A DNA stretch of 64,000 bases from Microbacterium luteum (lineage in GTDB: Bacteria; Actinomycetota; Actinomycetes; Actinomycetales; Microbacteriaceae): positions 2,356,001 to 2,420,000 of the forward strand of contig NZ_CP063814.1 in NCBI RefSeq assembly GCF_015277875.1. Reading direction: 5' to 3'. The position numbers were made by a program, and so were the translations under genes. Below, piece after piece: positions 38,204-47,298 of the stretch. Each line of letters opens with the position of its first letter. Position 1 is the first letter of the stretch. Below the pieces are notes generated by a model. The model searched no databases. It was not told the origin of the DNA and saw nothing but the letters and a program-made list of their open reading frames with translations.

Positions 38204-41049
38204 GTGCCCTCCTGCCAGTACGGGCCGACGATGCGCGAGGTGCGTCGCGCGCCACGGCGGGATGCGGCGGTCGGCAGCGCGAGAAGCAGCGCGATGACGA
38301 CGACGAGCAGCTGCGCGGCACCGACGACGACGGCGATCTGCGCGACCCACGCCGGTGCGGCTGCGCGCGGCGCGACTTCGTCGGCGACGCGCCACAGCAC
38401 GCCCTTGCTGGTGTCGCCCACCGGGTCGAGGCCGTTGCGCTGGTCGAGCGCGGTTGTCGCCGACAGCTGCAGTTCGCGAGCGCCGGATGCGTCGGGGTCG
38501 GCCGGGGGCGCCAGCAGCACGAAGCCGACGCCGTGCGCGGCGAGCCGGTCGACGGCGTCGTCGGCGGTGGAGGTCACGAGATCGACGGCGATGTCGGCGA
38601 GTTCGCGATCGGCCGCCGTCGGCACGGCGCGGGTGGACAGGAGGGTCGTCTGTCCGCCGAGCGTCTCGCTGCCGCCCCACACGATCTCGGCCGACAGTCC
38701 GCCGTCGGACTGCGGGGTGAGCAGGATGGTTCCGACGTCGGGGTCGTCGCGGCCCTCGGCGGCGACGTATGCCGGCAGGGTGCTCTCGGGGCCGTTGGTG
38801 AGCAGGCTGGCCTCACGGGCGAGGGCGGTCAGCGACGGCACGGCCAGCAGCACGAGCGCGAGCGCAGCCGCGATCGCGATCGATCCGCGGGCGGACGACA
38901 GCCGTGGCGCGAGCCCGGCGTCGAGGGCGACCGCCGCCGCGCCGACCGCGCCGATCCACGCCAGACTGAGCCCGCTCCCCGGCCACACGGCGATCGTGAG
39001 CGCCTGGTCGAAGATGACGACGATGCCGACCGCGACGAAGGCGGTGCCGAATCCGAGCGCAGAGATCACCAGCAGCGTCACGCCGGCGGCCCAGCGCTGG
39101 GTGAGCGGGGCGAAGAGCGCGAGCACCGCCACCGGCGCCGACAGCAGCGGCACCCACCAGGTGGCGACGCCGGGGAGGAACTCCTGCCACCCCGCCATGT
39201 CCGGGGTCGGGATGCCGGCGGCAAGCAAGCCCCGACCGGCCGGATCGGCCGCCACCTGTGGGCCCGCCCACGGCACCCCGGGGTCGGCGAACAGGGCGAA
39301 CACGTCGCCGGTGCGCACCTGGTCGACGATCAACGGCGCGAAGAGCACGACGGTCGGGATGACGAGCCAGATGAGCCGCGCGACGCCGTTTCCGCCGCGC
39401 ATCACGACCGACAGGATGATCGCGCCCGTCCACACCACGGCGAAGGCGGGGGCGAGCGACGGAGCGCACGCGACCACCGCGGCCAGCAGCAGCGAGGCCA
39501 CCCCGGAGGCGACCCAGGTGCGATGCGCGATGGAGCCGGCGTAGAACAGCCACGGCAGCAGCAGGTGCACGAGGACGGCGGTCGGCCGGCCGTCGACGAG
39601 GGCCACGAGGAACATCGGCGCGAGCGTCCACAGTGCCCCCACCATCACCCGCAGCGAACCGCGATCGGTCACGCGCACCGCCGCGAACCAGCCGCCGAGG
39701 GCGGCGAGCGGCAGCGCGAGGATCCACAGCACGACGATCGCGTGCGACGGCTCGAACGGCGACAGCGAGCCGATGACGGCGATGACGGCCGAGAACGGGT
39801 CGGCGGCGCCGATGGTCTCCCAGCCGAGGGGGCGCAGGCCGAAGGTCGCATCCGCCCACAGCTGCGCGACGGTGGCACGGAGGGGCTGCAGCGCTCCCCC
39901 GCCGAGCACGGGCCACGCCAGCAGGCTCGCGAACGAGGCGACCGAGACCACGAGAGCGGCGAGCACGAGCCACGCGCCGCCCTTGGTGAAGAAGCCCAGC
40001 TCGCCGCGCACCGGCGCGGAATCGACCACGCCGCGGTCTTCGTCCAGGCGCTGGCGCAACTGATGTCCGGTGAACCGCAGCGGGGCGATCTGCGCCCACG
40101 ACGCCCGGCGGGTGCGACGGATGCGGCCGCGTGACCGTGCGATCGCGGGCACGCGCAGGGCGACGACGACCGCCGCGGCCCACTGCGGCCAGACCAGGCC
40201 CGGCTGCTTGCGCACGAGGAACACCGCCGACAGCCACAGGGCCAGCGGCAGCAGCGAGAGCCAGTGCAGGAACACCGCCGGAGCGGGCGCGTAGGCGAGG
40301 CGTCGATGCAGCTGGGCGGTGCGCACCGCGCGCGCCCCGCGGCGCCGGGCTCGGCCGTTGCGCGGGGCGGGCAGGCCCGCGACCCCGTCGCCGGCGACGG
40401 CCACGAGCGCGGTCGGAACGAGCGAGATGCGCGAGCCGGCCAGTCGCGCGCGCACCGCGAGATCGAGCCCCTCGTCGGCGCCGCCGAGGGCCGGATCGAT
40501 CCCCTCGAGGGCACGCCACGCGTCGGATCGCACCAGCACGCCGCGCACGTCGGAGCCGAGCACGTCGTGGGTCACGTCGTGCTGCCCCTGGTCGAGCTCG
40601 TCGTCGGCGAGGCCCACCGAGCGCCCGGTGGCCGTCATCGACACTCCGAGCGAGACGATCTCGGAGCGGTCCTCCCACCGCACGAGTTTCGGAGCGACGA
40701 AGGCGACGGAGGGCGCCAGCTCGAGGGCGCCGGCGAGGCGGGTGAGCGCGTCGGGCTCGGGGGCGGTGTCCTGCGCGAGCAGCCAGACCGCGTCGCCGTC
40801 GAGGCGGTGGGTGCCCAGGGTGGTGGCGGCGGCGAAGGAGGTGCCGGCGGAGGCGGTGATGACCGACTCCGCACCGGATGAGGCCGCGAGTTCACGAACG
40901 GCGGCGTCTTCGCCGCAGATCACGATCGTCAGCGCGTCGACGGGGCGCCGCTGCTCCTTCAGCGCCGCGAGGGTGCGCCGCAGGTGGAACGCGGCCGACG
41001 GACGACCGTCGGGGCGCACCACGAGAAGGGCATGGACACGGGCGGGCAT
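38200..41049 (-). CDS. large membrane glycosyltransferase, GT2 type
   Basis: 949 residues. Residues 1-230 form a GT2-like domain (VVRPDGRPSAAFHLRRTL, WLLAQDTAPEPDAL), though the metal-binding motif is weak. About a dozen membrane helices follow (from about 255 to 760), then a periplasmic domain and a final helix (about 905-930). The architecture is that of actinobacterial cell-wall GT2 proteins encoded near whiB2 and manA. A TAGGCT box (41059-41064) lies 9 nt before the ATG. It probably adds a sugar or modifies a lipid-linked envelope polymer; donor unknown. Confidence 0.83.
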   Translation of the reverse strand: MPARVHALLVVRPDGRPSAAFHLRRTLAALKEQRRPVDALTIVICGEDAAVRELAASSGAESVITASAGTSFAAATTLGTHRLDGDAVWLLAQDTAPEPDALTRLAGALELAPSVAFVAPKLVRWEDRSEIVSLGVSMTATGRSVGLADDELDQGQHDVTHDVLGSDVRGVLVRSDAWRALEGIDPALGGADEGLDLAVRARLAGSRISLVPTALVAVAGDGVAGLPAPRNGRARRRGARAVRTAQLHRRLAYAPAPAVFLHWLSLLPLALWLSAVFLVRKQPGLVWPQWAAAVVVALRVPAIARSRGRIRRTRRASWAQIAPLRFTGHQLRQRLDEDRGVVDSAPVRGELGFFTKGGAWLVLAALVVSVASFASLLAWPVLGGGALQPLRATVAQLWADATFGLRPLGWETIGAADPFSAVIAVIGSLSPFEPSHAIVVLWILALPLAALGGWFAAVRVTDRGSLRVMVGALWTLAPMFLVALVDGRPTAVLVHLLLPWLFYAGSIAHRTWVASGVASLLLAAVVACAPSLAPAFAVVWTGAIILSVVMRGGNGVARLIWLVIPTVVLFAPLIVDQVRTGDVFALFADPGVPWAGPQVAADPAGRGLLAAGIPTPDMAGWQEFLPGVATWWVPLLSAPVAVLALFAPLTQRWAAGVTLLVISALGFGTAFVAVGIVVIFDQALTIAVWPGSGLSLAWIGAVGAAAVALDAGLAPRLSSARGSIAIAAALALVLLAVPSLTALAREASLLTNGPESTLPAYVAAEGRDDPDVGTILLTPQSDGGLSAEIVWGGSETLGGQTTLLSTRAVPTAADRELADIAVDLVTSTADDAVDRLAAHGVGFVLLAPPADPDASGARELQLSATTALDQRNGLDPVGDTSKGVLWRVADEVAPRAAAPAWVAQIAVVVGAAQLLVVVIALLLALPTAASRRGARRTSRIVGPYWQEGT

Positions 41050-41132
41050 GGCCAGGTAAGCCTATGCGGGCTGCGCGACGAGGGTCGCGCGCACGCGCCG
41101 GGAGCGCCGCATCCCGCGGCGGCAGTGGCGGA

Positions 41133-41453
41133 TCAGCTCGCGCGGCGCTTGAGCTTGCGCCGTTCTCGTTCGGACAGGCCACCCCAGATGCCGAACCGCT
41201 CGTCGTTCTGGAGCGCGTACTCGAGGCATTCGTCACGCACATCGCACGAGGTGCAGATGCGCTTGGCGTCGCGCGTCGAGCCGCCCTTCTCCGGGAAGAA
41301 CGCCTCCGGGTCGGTCTGGGCGCACAGCGCGTCTGTCTGCCACGCGAGTGCATTCTCGTCGTCGGTCTCGGCTGGACGTCGCACGCCCGGCACGCCGAGC
41401 TGTACGGGATCGACGAACCAATTCTCGGGAACGCCGGAACGGTAACCCGTCAT
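41133..41453 (-). CDS. whiB2: WhiB2-type iron-sulfur regulator of division
   Basis: 106 residues. Cluster cysteines C44, C67, C70 and C76, GIWGG at about 88-92 and the basic KLKRR end are present. The core (DPEAFFPEKGGST) is that of WhiB2/WhmD/WhiB, which governs septation in mycobacteria and sporulation septation in Streptomyces. The N-terminal 40 residues are extra relative to short Wbl proteins. GGGAGAG precedes the ATG. A second Wbl protein, whiB1, is 37 kb away. Confidence 0.94.
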   Translation of the reverse strand: MTGYRSGVPENWFVDPVQLGVPGVRRPAETDDENALAWQTDALCAQTDPEAFFPEKGGSTRDAKRICTSCDVRDECLEYALQNDERFGIWGGLSERERRKLKRRAS

Positions 41454-41508
41454 CTTGCTCTCCCACCTCGTGGTTTCCCCCCACGCCGGTCCGCGTGTTG
41501 GGAATAAT

Positions 41509-41520
41509 TACACAGGTGTA
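41509..41520. promoter_or_regulatory. palindrome in the whiB2 upstream region
   Basis: TACAC-AG-GTGTA, 5-bp arms, next to an A/T-rich patch (GGAATAATTA, 41501-41510) that on the minus strand supplies a plausible -10 (TAATTA) about 50 bases before whiB2. Candidate promoter with a regulator site; the regulator is unknown. The rest of 41454-41677 shows nothing else. Confidence 0.4.
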
Positions 41521-41677
41521 GTTCCTCACGGTCAAGTCGCAGATCGTAAAGCCTCACCCCCGGGTTGAAGCTTCGCGACGCGCCGTCGGCATGTCGCGGC
41601 AGATCACGATGCGGCCACGAAGCCGGGCGGTCGGATGCGGCTACGCGGCCGAGCCCTCGGGTGCGGCGAGATCGGGT

Positions 41678-42841
41678 CTACGCGATGAACCCCGTTGACG
41701 CGATGAACACCGTGCCGGTGCCGCGCAGCACCGCGCCTTCGGCGTCGGGGGTGACGAGCACGGCCCGACCGGGCGTGAGGGCGAGGTCGTCTCCCGCGGA
41801 CTCGACCGTGACCTCGCCGGCCGTCGCGAGCAGGATCGCGGTGTCGGCGACGGGCACCCGCACCGGGGTGTCGGCCGCCACATCCGCCCGGCGCAGCGTG
41901 AAGTCGGGCGCGGGGGTCGGATAGCGCCACAGGCCCTCGCCGACCTCTTCCGCCTCGACGCGGGGCGCCGGGCCAGGCGACGGCGTCAGCACCGAGACGA
42001 GTTCGCCGACGTCGATGTGCTTCGGGGTGAGACCCCCGCGCAGCACGTTGTCGCTGGCGGCCATGAGTTCGACCCCGAGCCCCGCGACGTAAGCGTGCAG
42101 CACGCCGGCGGGCACGTAGAGCCCCTCTCCCGGTGCGAGCGAGACGAGGTTCATGAGCATCGCCACGATCACACCCGGGTCGGACGGGTAGGCGTGCGCC
42201 AGGTGCGCAACGAGATCGAGCTCGGCGTCGAAGCCGGCGCCGCGGGGTGCGTCGAGGGCGGCGCGGATCAGCGCGTCGACCTCATCCTGCGCTTCGCCGG
42301 AGAGCAGCCACGCGATGACGGCGGAAAGGGACGCCTCCGCATCGGTGTCGTCGAGGCGGGCGGAGAGCACCGCGCCCGCGGGGCCGAGCAGCGCGAGCAG
42401 CCGGCGGGTGTCGGTGAGTGCGCGCAGGCCGGCGAGCGCCAGGAACTCGTCGCTGACGGCGACGATCAGCTCGGGCTTGTGGTTGTCGTCGCGGTAGGTG
42501 CGGTGGCCCGCGTCGCGCGGGATGCCGGCCTGCTCCTCCCGCGCGAAGCCCGCCTCGGCCTGCTCCTTCGACGGGTGCGCCTGGATCGACAGCGGCGATC
42601 CGGCCGCGAGCAGCTTCATCAGGAACGTCAGCTTCGCCGGGGCTCCCGCGGCGCCGGCTTCTTCGGCGAGCCACGCGTCGAGGGTGCGGCCGTCGGCGGT
42701 GACCGCCGGGTTGCCGGGGTGGTCGCCGAGCCAGACCTCGGCCTCGGGCCGCCCGGTGGGCTCGCGACCCTCGAGGCGGGCGATGAGATCGGTCGAGCCC
42801 CAGGCGTAGTCGCGGGGGGCGTTCGTCAGGGGAACCAGCAC
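41678..42841 (-). CDS. manA: mannose-6-phosphate isomerase, class I
   Basis: Interconverts fructose 6-phosphate and mannose 6-phosphate, feeding GDP-mannose for glycans. 387 residues. Zinc ligands are in QAHP (about 92-95), HKPE (about 121-124) and the GVLHAYVAG segment. The start is a GTG at 42841 with TAGTCT exactly 6 nt upstream and GGAGA within the spacer. Conserved neighbour of whiB2 in actinobacteria, here at the edge of the glycan locus. Confidence 0.95.
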   Translation of the reverse strand: MLVPLTNAPRDYAWGSTDLIARLEGREPTGRPEAEVWLGDHPGNPAVTADGRTLDAWLAEEAGAAGAPAKLTFLMKLLAAGSPLSIQAHPSKEQAEAGFAREEQAGIPRDAGHRTYRDDNHKPELIVAVSDEFLALAGLRALTDTRRLLALLGPAGAVLSARLDDTDAEASLSAVIAWLLSGEAQDEVDALIRAALDAPRGAGFDAELDLVAHLAHAYPSDPGVIVAMLMNLVSLAPGEGLYVPAGVLHAYVAGLGVELMAASDNVLRGGLTPKHIDVGELVSVLTPSPGPAPRVEAEEVGEGLWRYPTPAPDFTLRRADVAADTPVRVPVADTAILLATAGEVTVESAGDDLALTPGRAVLVTPDAEGAVLRGTGTVFIASTGFIA

Positions 42842-42847
42842 GTCTCC

Positions 42848-42853
42848 AGACTA
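42848..42853 (-). promoter_or_regulatory. -10 element of manA, leaderless spacing
   Basis: TAGTCT on the minus strand, 6 nt (GGAGAC) before the GTG at 42841. Confidence 0.5.
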
Positions 42854-42904
42854 GGGCGACGCACACCGCGTCTTCACCCGGGATCCCGGTACCCTGAACA
42901 CCTG

Positions 42905-44305
42905 ATGGCCGTCCACACGAAACACCCGGTGTCGGCGCCGCCGGCCGCCCCCGCCCGCGAGAAGACCGGTCACCTGCTGCTGCGCGCGTGGTGCATCTTC
43001 GTGCTGACCCTCGCCATCGGCGGCGTCTCGTGGGCGAACGCGTTCGGCGTGCCCATCGCCTCGACGATCACCGTGCTCGCCGCCCTGGTGTCGGTTGCGC
43101 TGTGGTTCACGATCCGCCCGCCGGTGCAGTGGCGGCGCCTCCCCTGGTATGCGCTGGTCTACGTCGCATTCGCGGCGGCGTCGGTGCTGTGGTCGGCGTG
43201 GCCCGCGGCGACGGCGATCACGTGGTCGCTCCTGGCTCTCACGACCTTCCAGGCCCTGTTCGTCGGGGGCGTGCTCACCTGGCAGGAGCTCGTCCGCGCG
43301 ATCTCGTCGGCGCTGCAGTGGGTGCTGTCGGTGTCGCTGCTGTTCGAGCTGTTCGTGTCGGTCGTGCTGCAGCATCCGGTCATGCCGCAGTTCGCGGAGG
43401 CGCCGGAGGGGGTCGATCCGATCGTCTACTGGTCGCGCGACAACCTGTTCGACGGCGGGCGCATCCAGGGGGTCTTCGGAAACGCGAACCTGCTCGGGAT
43501 CGTCGCCGCGCTCGCGATCATCGTGTTCGCCGTGCGCTATGCGTCGCAGAGCCCCAAGCGGCACGGGCAGCTGTTCTGGATCGTGCTCGCGGGCTACCTG
43601 CTTCTCCGTGCCGGCTCGGCGACCGCCTACCTCTGCCTCGCCGGCGCAGCATTGGTGCTGGCGACCGTGCTGCTGATGCGCACCGCGAAGCGACCGGGTG
43701 AGCGCACCAAGTACTACGTCGCCTACGCGGTGATCGGCCTGAGCGGCGGGCTCACGCTGTGGTTCGGCCGCGACCTGATCTTCTCCGCGCTGGGGCGCGA
43801 CTCCGACCTGACCGGCCGCGAGATGATCTGGGATGCGGTGCTGACGCGTGCGGGCGAGCGCCCGTGGGCCGGGTGGGGCTACTCCACGCCGTGGGTGCCG
43901 TGGGAGGCGCGCATCGACGGGTGGATCATCGATCACGACCAGACGGTGATGCAGGCGCACAGCATGTGGGTGGATGTGTTCTTCCAGCTCGGCGTGATCG
44001 GACTCGTGCTCATCGGCCTCGCCTCCTTCGCCTTCGTGTGGCGGTCGTGGTTCTTCGCCGTCGACCGTCCGCGCTGGGATCTGCGGGCCGACCGGCCCTA
44101 CTCGGCGCTGTCGCTGCTGCCGACCCTCACCGGGGCGGTGCTATTGGTGCAGGGCTTCTCGGAGTCGAATCCGCTCATGCTGTGGGGCTGGATGTTCGTG
44201 GTCATGTTCGCGTTCAAGATCAAGCAGTCGCCGCACATCGGCGAGGGGCCGATCGAGCAGCGCCTCGCGATCGAGCGGGGCGAACTGATGAAGCAGGAGC
44301 CGTGA
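42905..44305 (+). CDS. O-antigen ligase/polymerase-like membrane protein (first copy)
   Basis: 466 residues with ten to twelve membrane helices and a large outside loop (about 290-365) holding the Wzy_C/WaaL-type pattern LTGREMIWDAVL. These proteins transfer or polymerise lipid-linked glycans on the outer face of the membrane. In a monoderm actinobacterium the acceptor may be peptidoglycan or another wall polymer. No ribosome binding site precedes the ATG at 42905; TACCCT (42890-42895) lies 9 nt upstream. The next gene encodes a second member and overlaps by 4 bases. Confidence 0.85.
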   Translation: MAVHTKHPVSAPPAAPAREKTGHLLLRAWCIFVLTLAIGGVSWANAFGVPIASTITVLAALVSVALWFTIRPPVQWRRLPWYALVYVAFAAASVLWSAWPAATAITWSLLALTTFQALFVGGVLTWQELVRAISSALQWVLSVSLLFELFVSVVLQHPVMPQFAEAPEGVDPIVYWSRDNLFDGGRIQGVFGNANLLGIVAALAIIVFAVRYASQSPKRHGQLFWIVLAGYLLLRAGSATAYLCLAGAALVLATVLLMRTAKRPGERTKYYVAYAVIGLSGGLTLWFGRDLIFSALGRDSDLTGREMIWDAVLTRAGERPWAGWGYSTPWVPWEARIDGWIIDHDQTVMQAHSMWVDVFFQLGVIGLVLIGLASFAFVWRSWFFAVDRPRWDLRADRPYSALSLLPTLTGAVLLVQGFSESNPLMLWGWMFVVMFAFKIKQSPHIGEGPIEQRLAIERGELMKQEP

Positions 44306-45651
44306 CACCGGCCGCGCGCACCGCGTGGCTGACCGGCCTGCTGGCCTCGGCGCCGTTCGCGCGCGCCTATACCCTGGCCGCCCTCGGGGCGGTCTTCTCC
44401 TCCTTCGCGATCGAGCGCACCGCCGGTCTCGTCTCGTACGTGACGATCATCGTGGGCCTGTGCGTGCTCGGGCTCGGGATGCTGCTGGCGCGGCGCCGTG
44501 AGATCTCGCTCCTGCGACTGGTGCCGGTCTCGGTGGTGCTCTTCGTGGCGTGGGCGCTCGCCAGCACGTTCTGGAGTTCGGATTCCTCGGAGACCTGGTG
44601 GAACTGGGTGGCGCTCGCCGGCATCGCGTTCCTCGCGATCGTGATCGGCCACGTGCGCGACACGCTGCAGACCGTGCGGGCGCTCGGCGATGTGCTCCGC
44701 GTGCTGCTGGGCGCCTCCCTCGTCGTGGAGATCCTCTCCGGCATCCTTCTCGATGTACCCTTCCGGTTCCTCGGCGTGCAGGGCAACATCGCCACCGAGG
44801 GGTCGATCCAGGGCATCTTCGGCACGCGCAACCTGCTGGGGTTCGTGGCCGTCATGGCGCTTGTGACGTTCCTCATCGAGTACCGCACGCAGTCGGTGCG
44901 GGTCGGCGTGTCGGTCGTGTCGGTGGTGCTCGCGGGGGCGCTGGGGTTCTTCAGCGACTCCCCCACCGTGCTCGTGCTCGCCGTCGGCGTGGGAGCCGCC
45001 GTCGCCGCCCTCGCGTGGGTTCGGCACACACGAGCCGAGCGTCGCGGCGCGGTGCAGTGGTTCCTCGGTGGCGTCGTCATCATCGGGCTCGTGATCGGAT
45101 ACGTCGCGCGGCATCCGATCGTCGCGTTCCTCGGCGCGGGCACCGACTTCTCCACCCGCGTGACGCTCTGGAACACGATGGTCGACTACGTGCGGTTCGC
45201 CCCCATCGAAGGTCAGGGGTGGTACGGGCCGTGGGATGACACCGAATGGCCCTTCAACGCGCTCAACTACGTGCTGAACGCCGACCACGCGAGCGGCCTC
45301 AACGCGTACCTCGACGTGCTGCTGCAATTGGGCTGGGTGGGGCTGCTGATCTTCCTCGCGCTGTGCAGCACAGCGCTGGTGCGCTCGTGGCTCGACGCGA
45401 GCGAGCGACGCTCGGTGGTCTACGCCTGGACGCCGCTGATGCTCGTGACGCTGCTCATCGACTCGATGTTCGAATCGTTCACCCTCTCGGGCCTCGGGTG
45501 GCTGATGCTCGTGCTGTGCGCGGTGCGCGCCGGCCAGTCCCGGTCGTGGCGCGCCCGCCTCCGCAGCGGTGAGGAATCGCCCGGGCTCGACCCGGAGGGT
45601 CTTCCGGATCTCGGGCCCGAACCCGGCCCTTCCAGGGGTCAGGCCGGGTAG
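44302..45651 (+). CDS. O-antigen ligase/polymerase-like membrane protein (second copy)
   Basis: 449 residues, same topology as the preceding gene, with the external STRVTLWNTMVDYV segment in the equivalent position and a hydrophilic, proline-rich C-terminal tail. The GTG overlaps the first gene's stop by 4 bases. Tandem, diverged copies suggest one polymerase and one ligase, or two polymers. Its 3' end overlaps the convergent ABC ATPase gene by 13 bases. Confidence 0.85.
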   Translation: MTPAARTAWLTGLLASAPFARAYTLAALGAVFSSFAIERTAGLVSYVTIIVGLCVLGLGMLLARRREISLLRLVPVSVVLFVAWALASTFWSSDSSETWWNWVALAGIAFLAIVIGHVRDTLQTVRALGDVLRVLLGASLVVEILSGILLDVPFRFLGVQGNIATEGSIQGIFGTRNLLGFVAVMALVTFLIEYRTQSVRVGVSVVSVVLAGALGFFSDSPTVLVLAVGVGAAVAALAWVRHTRAERRGAVQWFLGGVVIIGLVIGYVARHPIVAFLGAGTDFSTRVTLWNTMVDYVRFAPIEGQGWYGPWDDTEWPFNALNYVLNADHASGLNAYLDVLLQLGWVGLLIFLALCSTALVRSWLDASERRSVVYAWTPLMLVTLLIDSMFESFTLSGLGWLMLVLCAVRAGQSRSWRARLRSGEESPGLDPEGLPDLGPEPGPSRGQAG

Positions 45652-46379
45652 TCGGCGTTGTATCGGTCGAGCACCTCGTCGAGGCTCGCATCCAGCTCGA
45701 GGCGCCCCTTCTTGAGGTACAGCCCGCGCTCGCAGAAGCGCCGAAGGTCGCGCTCGTTGTGGCTGACGAAGAAGAGCGTCCGTCCTCCGGCCAAGAGTTC
45801 GTCGATCCGCGCGTAGCACTTCTCCCGGAACGCCTTATCGCCGACGGCGAGAACCTCGTCGACGAGCAGGATCGGCTCGTCGAGTTCGGAGACCACCGCG
45901 AAGGCCAAGCGGACCTTCATCCCGTTCGAGAGGTGCTTGTAGGGCGTGTCGATGAAGTCCTCGAGTTCCGCGAACTCGATGATGCCGTCGAACCGGCGGT
46001 TCACCTCAGCGCGCGGCATACCGTGGAGTCCGGCTGTCAGTCGCACGTTCTCGCGAACGGTGAGGTCGCCGACGAAACCACCCGTGATCTCGATGAGGGG
46101 CGCCACTCCTCCGTAGACGCTGACAGATCCCTCGTCCGGAAGCAGCACTCCGGCGACGAGCTTCAAGAGCGTGGACTTCCCCTGCCCGTTCCGGCCGACG
46201 ACTCCGATCGACTCGCCGGGGCGCACATGGAAGGACACATCGCGCAGAGCCCAGAACTCGTTGGGGCGGCTGCGCCGCGAAGCACCACCGAACAGATCCT
46301 TCAGGCTCCGGCGACCCCGACGATTCCGGCGGAACCGCACGCCGAGCCCGTCGACGCGGATCGCGGACTGCTCGCTCAT
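45639..46379 (-). CDS. polysaccharide export ABC ATPase, Wzt/RfbE type
   Basis: 246 residues. Walker A GRNGQGKST (about 60-68), signature LSNGMKVRLAF in place of LSGGQ, Walker B ILLVDEVLAVGD and the H-loop VSHN are intact. The family pumps lipid-linked polysaccharides or teichoic acids to the outer face. No C-terminal carbohydrate-binding domain follows, unlike E. coli O9a Wzt. It pairs with the permease gene, 2 bases upstream. In mycobacteria the equivalent pair (Rv3781/Rv3783) lies beside glfT1 and exports galactan. Confidence 0.93.
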   Translation of the reverse strand: MSEQSAIRVDGLGVRFRRNRRGRRSLKDLFGGASRRSRPNEFWALRDVSFHVRPGESIGVVGRNGQGKSTLLKLVAGVLLPDEGSVSVYGGVAPLIEITGGFVGDLTVRENVRLTAGLHGMPRAEVNRRFDGIIEFAELEDFIDTPYKHLSNGMKVRLAFAVVSELDEPILLVDEVLAVGDKAFREKCYARIDELLAGGRTLFFVSHNERDLRRFCERGLYLKKGRLELDASLDEVLDRYNADYPA

Positions 46380-46381
46380 CG

Positions 46382-47170
46382 TCACAGCTCCTTCAACACG
46401 GCCGGCTCGAGGCGGCGGAAGACCAGCAGACCTGCGACGAGGAACGCGAGGCACATGATGGCCGAGACGATGAACGCGAGAGGGTCCCACTGGTCGGGGA
46501 AGAACGCGACCCGGTACAGCGAGAAGATTCCCGCCAGCGGATTGAACGCCGCGACGGTGGGGAAAACCCCCGGCAGATCGTAGATGCCGTAGATGATCGG
46601 CGAGGCGTAGAACAGGGCGCGCAGGATGAGCCGCGTCGTTCGCTCCAGATCCCCCCACAGCATGCACAGGGGAGCGACGAGAAGTCCGAGTCCGACCAGG
46701 AGCACAAGCTGCATGATGACGGCGATCGGGAAGAGCAGCACGCCCCACGTGAGGGTCGCGCCGCCGAGGACCGCGAAGAAGACGATCACCGGAAGGGAGA
46801 AGAGGAACTCGATCCCCTTGCTGAGGATGATCCGCGTGACCCAGATCGACCGAGGGATGGACGTCGACCGGACCAGCCGCGCGTCCTTCGAGAAAGCCTT
46901 GGTGAAGTCGGTGATCGACGCGTTGAACCACACCCACGGCAGGAGCGCCGTGATGAGGAAGACGATGTACGGCTCCGTGCCCACGGGCCGTTCGAACACC
47001 TGCGTGAAGACGAACCAGTAGATGAGGCTCATCACGAGGGGATCGAGGATCGACCACAGGTATCCCAACGCGCTCGTCGAGTAGCGGACTCTCAAATCCC
47101 GCGCCGACAGCAGCCAGAGGGAATGGAAGTACCGGCGTGCGCTCCCCGGCGCACCGACGGTTCGAGTCAT
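46382..47170 (-). CDS. polysaccharide export ABC permease, Wzm/RfbD type
   Basis: 262 residues, six membrane helices (ABC-2 type), with the LWSILDPLVMSLIYW region after the first amphipathic helix. Start: ATG at 47170, or a GTG at 47173; TAGGAT (47181-47186) lies 7-10 nt before them. It forms the channel with the ATPase encoded immediately downstream. Divergent from the GlfT2-like gene, so export and polymer synthesis are probably controlled from one 128-bp region. Confidence 0.92.
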   Translation of the reverse strand: MTRTVGAPGSARRYFHSLWLLSARDLRVRYSTSALGYLWSILDPLVMSLIYWFVFTQVFERPVGTEPYIVFLITALLPWVWFNASITDFTKAFSKDARLVRSTSIPRSIWVTRIILSKGIEFLFSLPVIVFFAVLGGATLTWGVLLFPIAVIMQLVLLVGLGLLVAPLCMLWGDLERTTRLILRALFYASPIIYGIYDLPGVFPTVAAFNPLAGIFSLYRVAFFPDQWDPLAFIVSAIMCLAFLVAGLLVFRRLEPAVLKEL

Positions 47171-47180
47171 CACAGGCACG

Positions 47181-47250
47181 ATCCTATGGCGCACGCGGAC
47201 ACTCGACTGAGTGCGACCTGCAGGGATCCGTGAGCATGCCCGGGTAGGAT
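47181..47250. promoter_or_regulatory. divergent promoter region of the exporter and glfT2-like genes
   Basis: TAGGAT on the minus strand (47186-47181) serves the permease with almost no leader. TAGGAT on the plus strand (47245-47250) serves the glycosyltransferase with a leader of roughly 40 bases that contains GGAG. Confidence 0.5.
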
Positions 47251-47298
47251 CGACGGCGGCTTCGCCGCAGCGTCCAGCCCAGCGCGATCGGAGATATC

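Noticed and set aside
36887..39544. 885-codon plus-strand frame across DUF5719 and the GT2 gene
   Set aside because: It spans two coupled minus-strand genes antisense and changes composition at their junction; no family resemblance.
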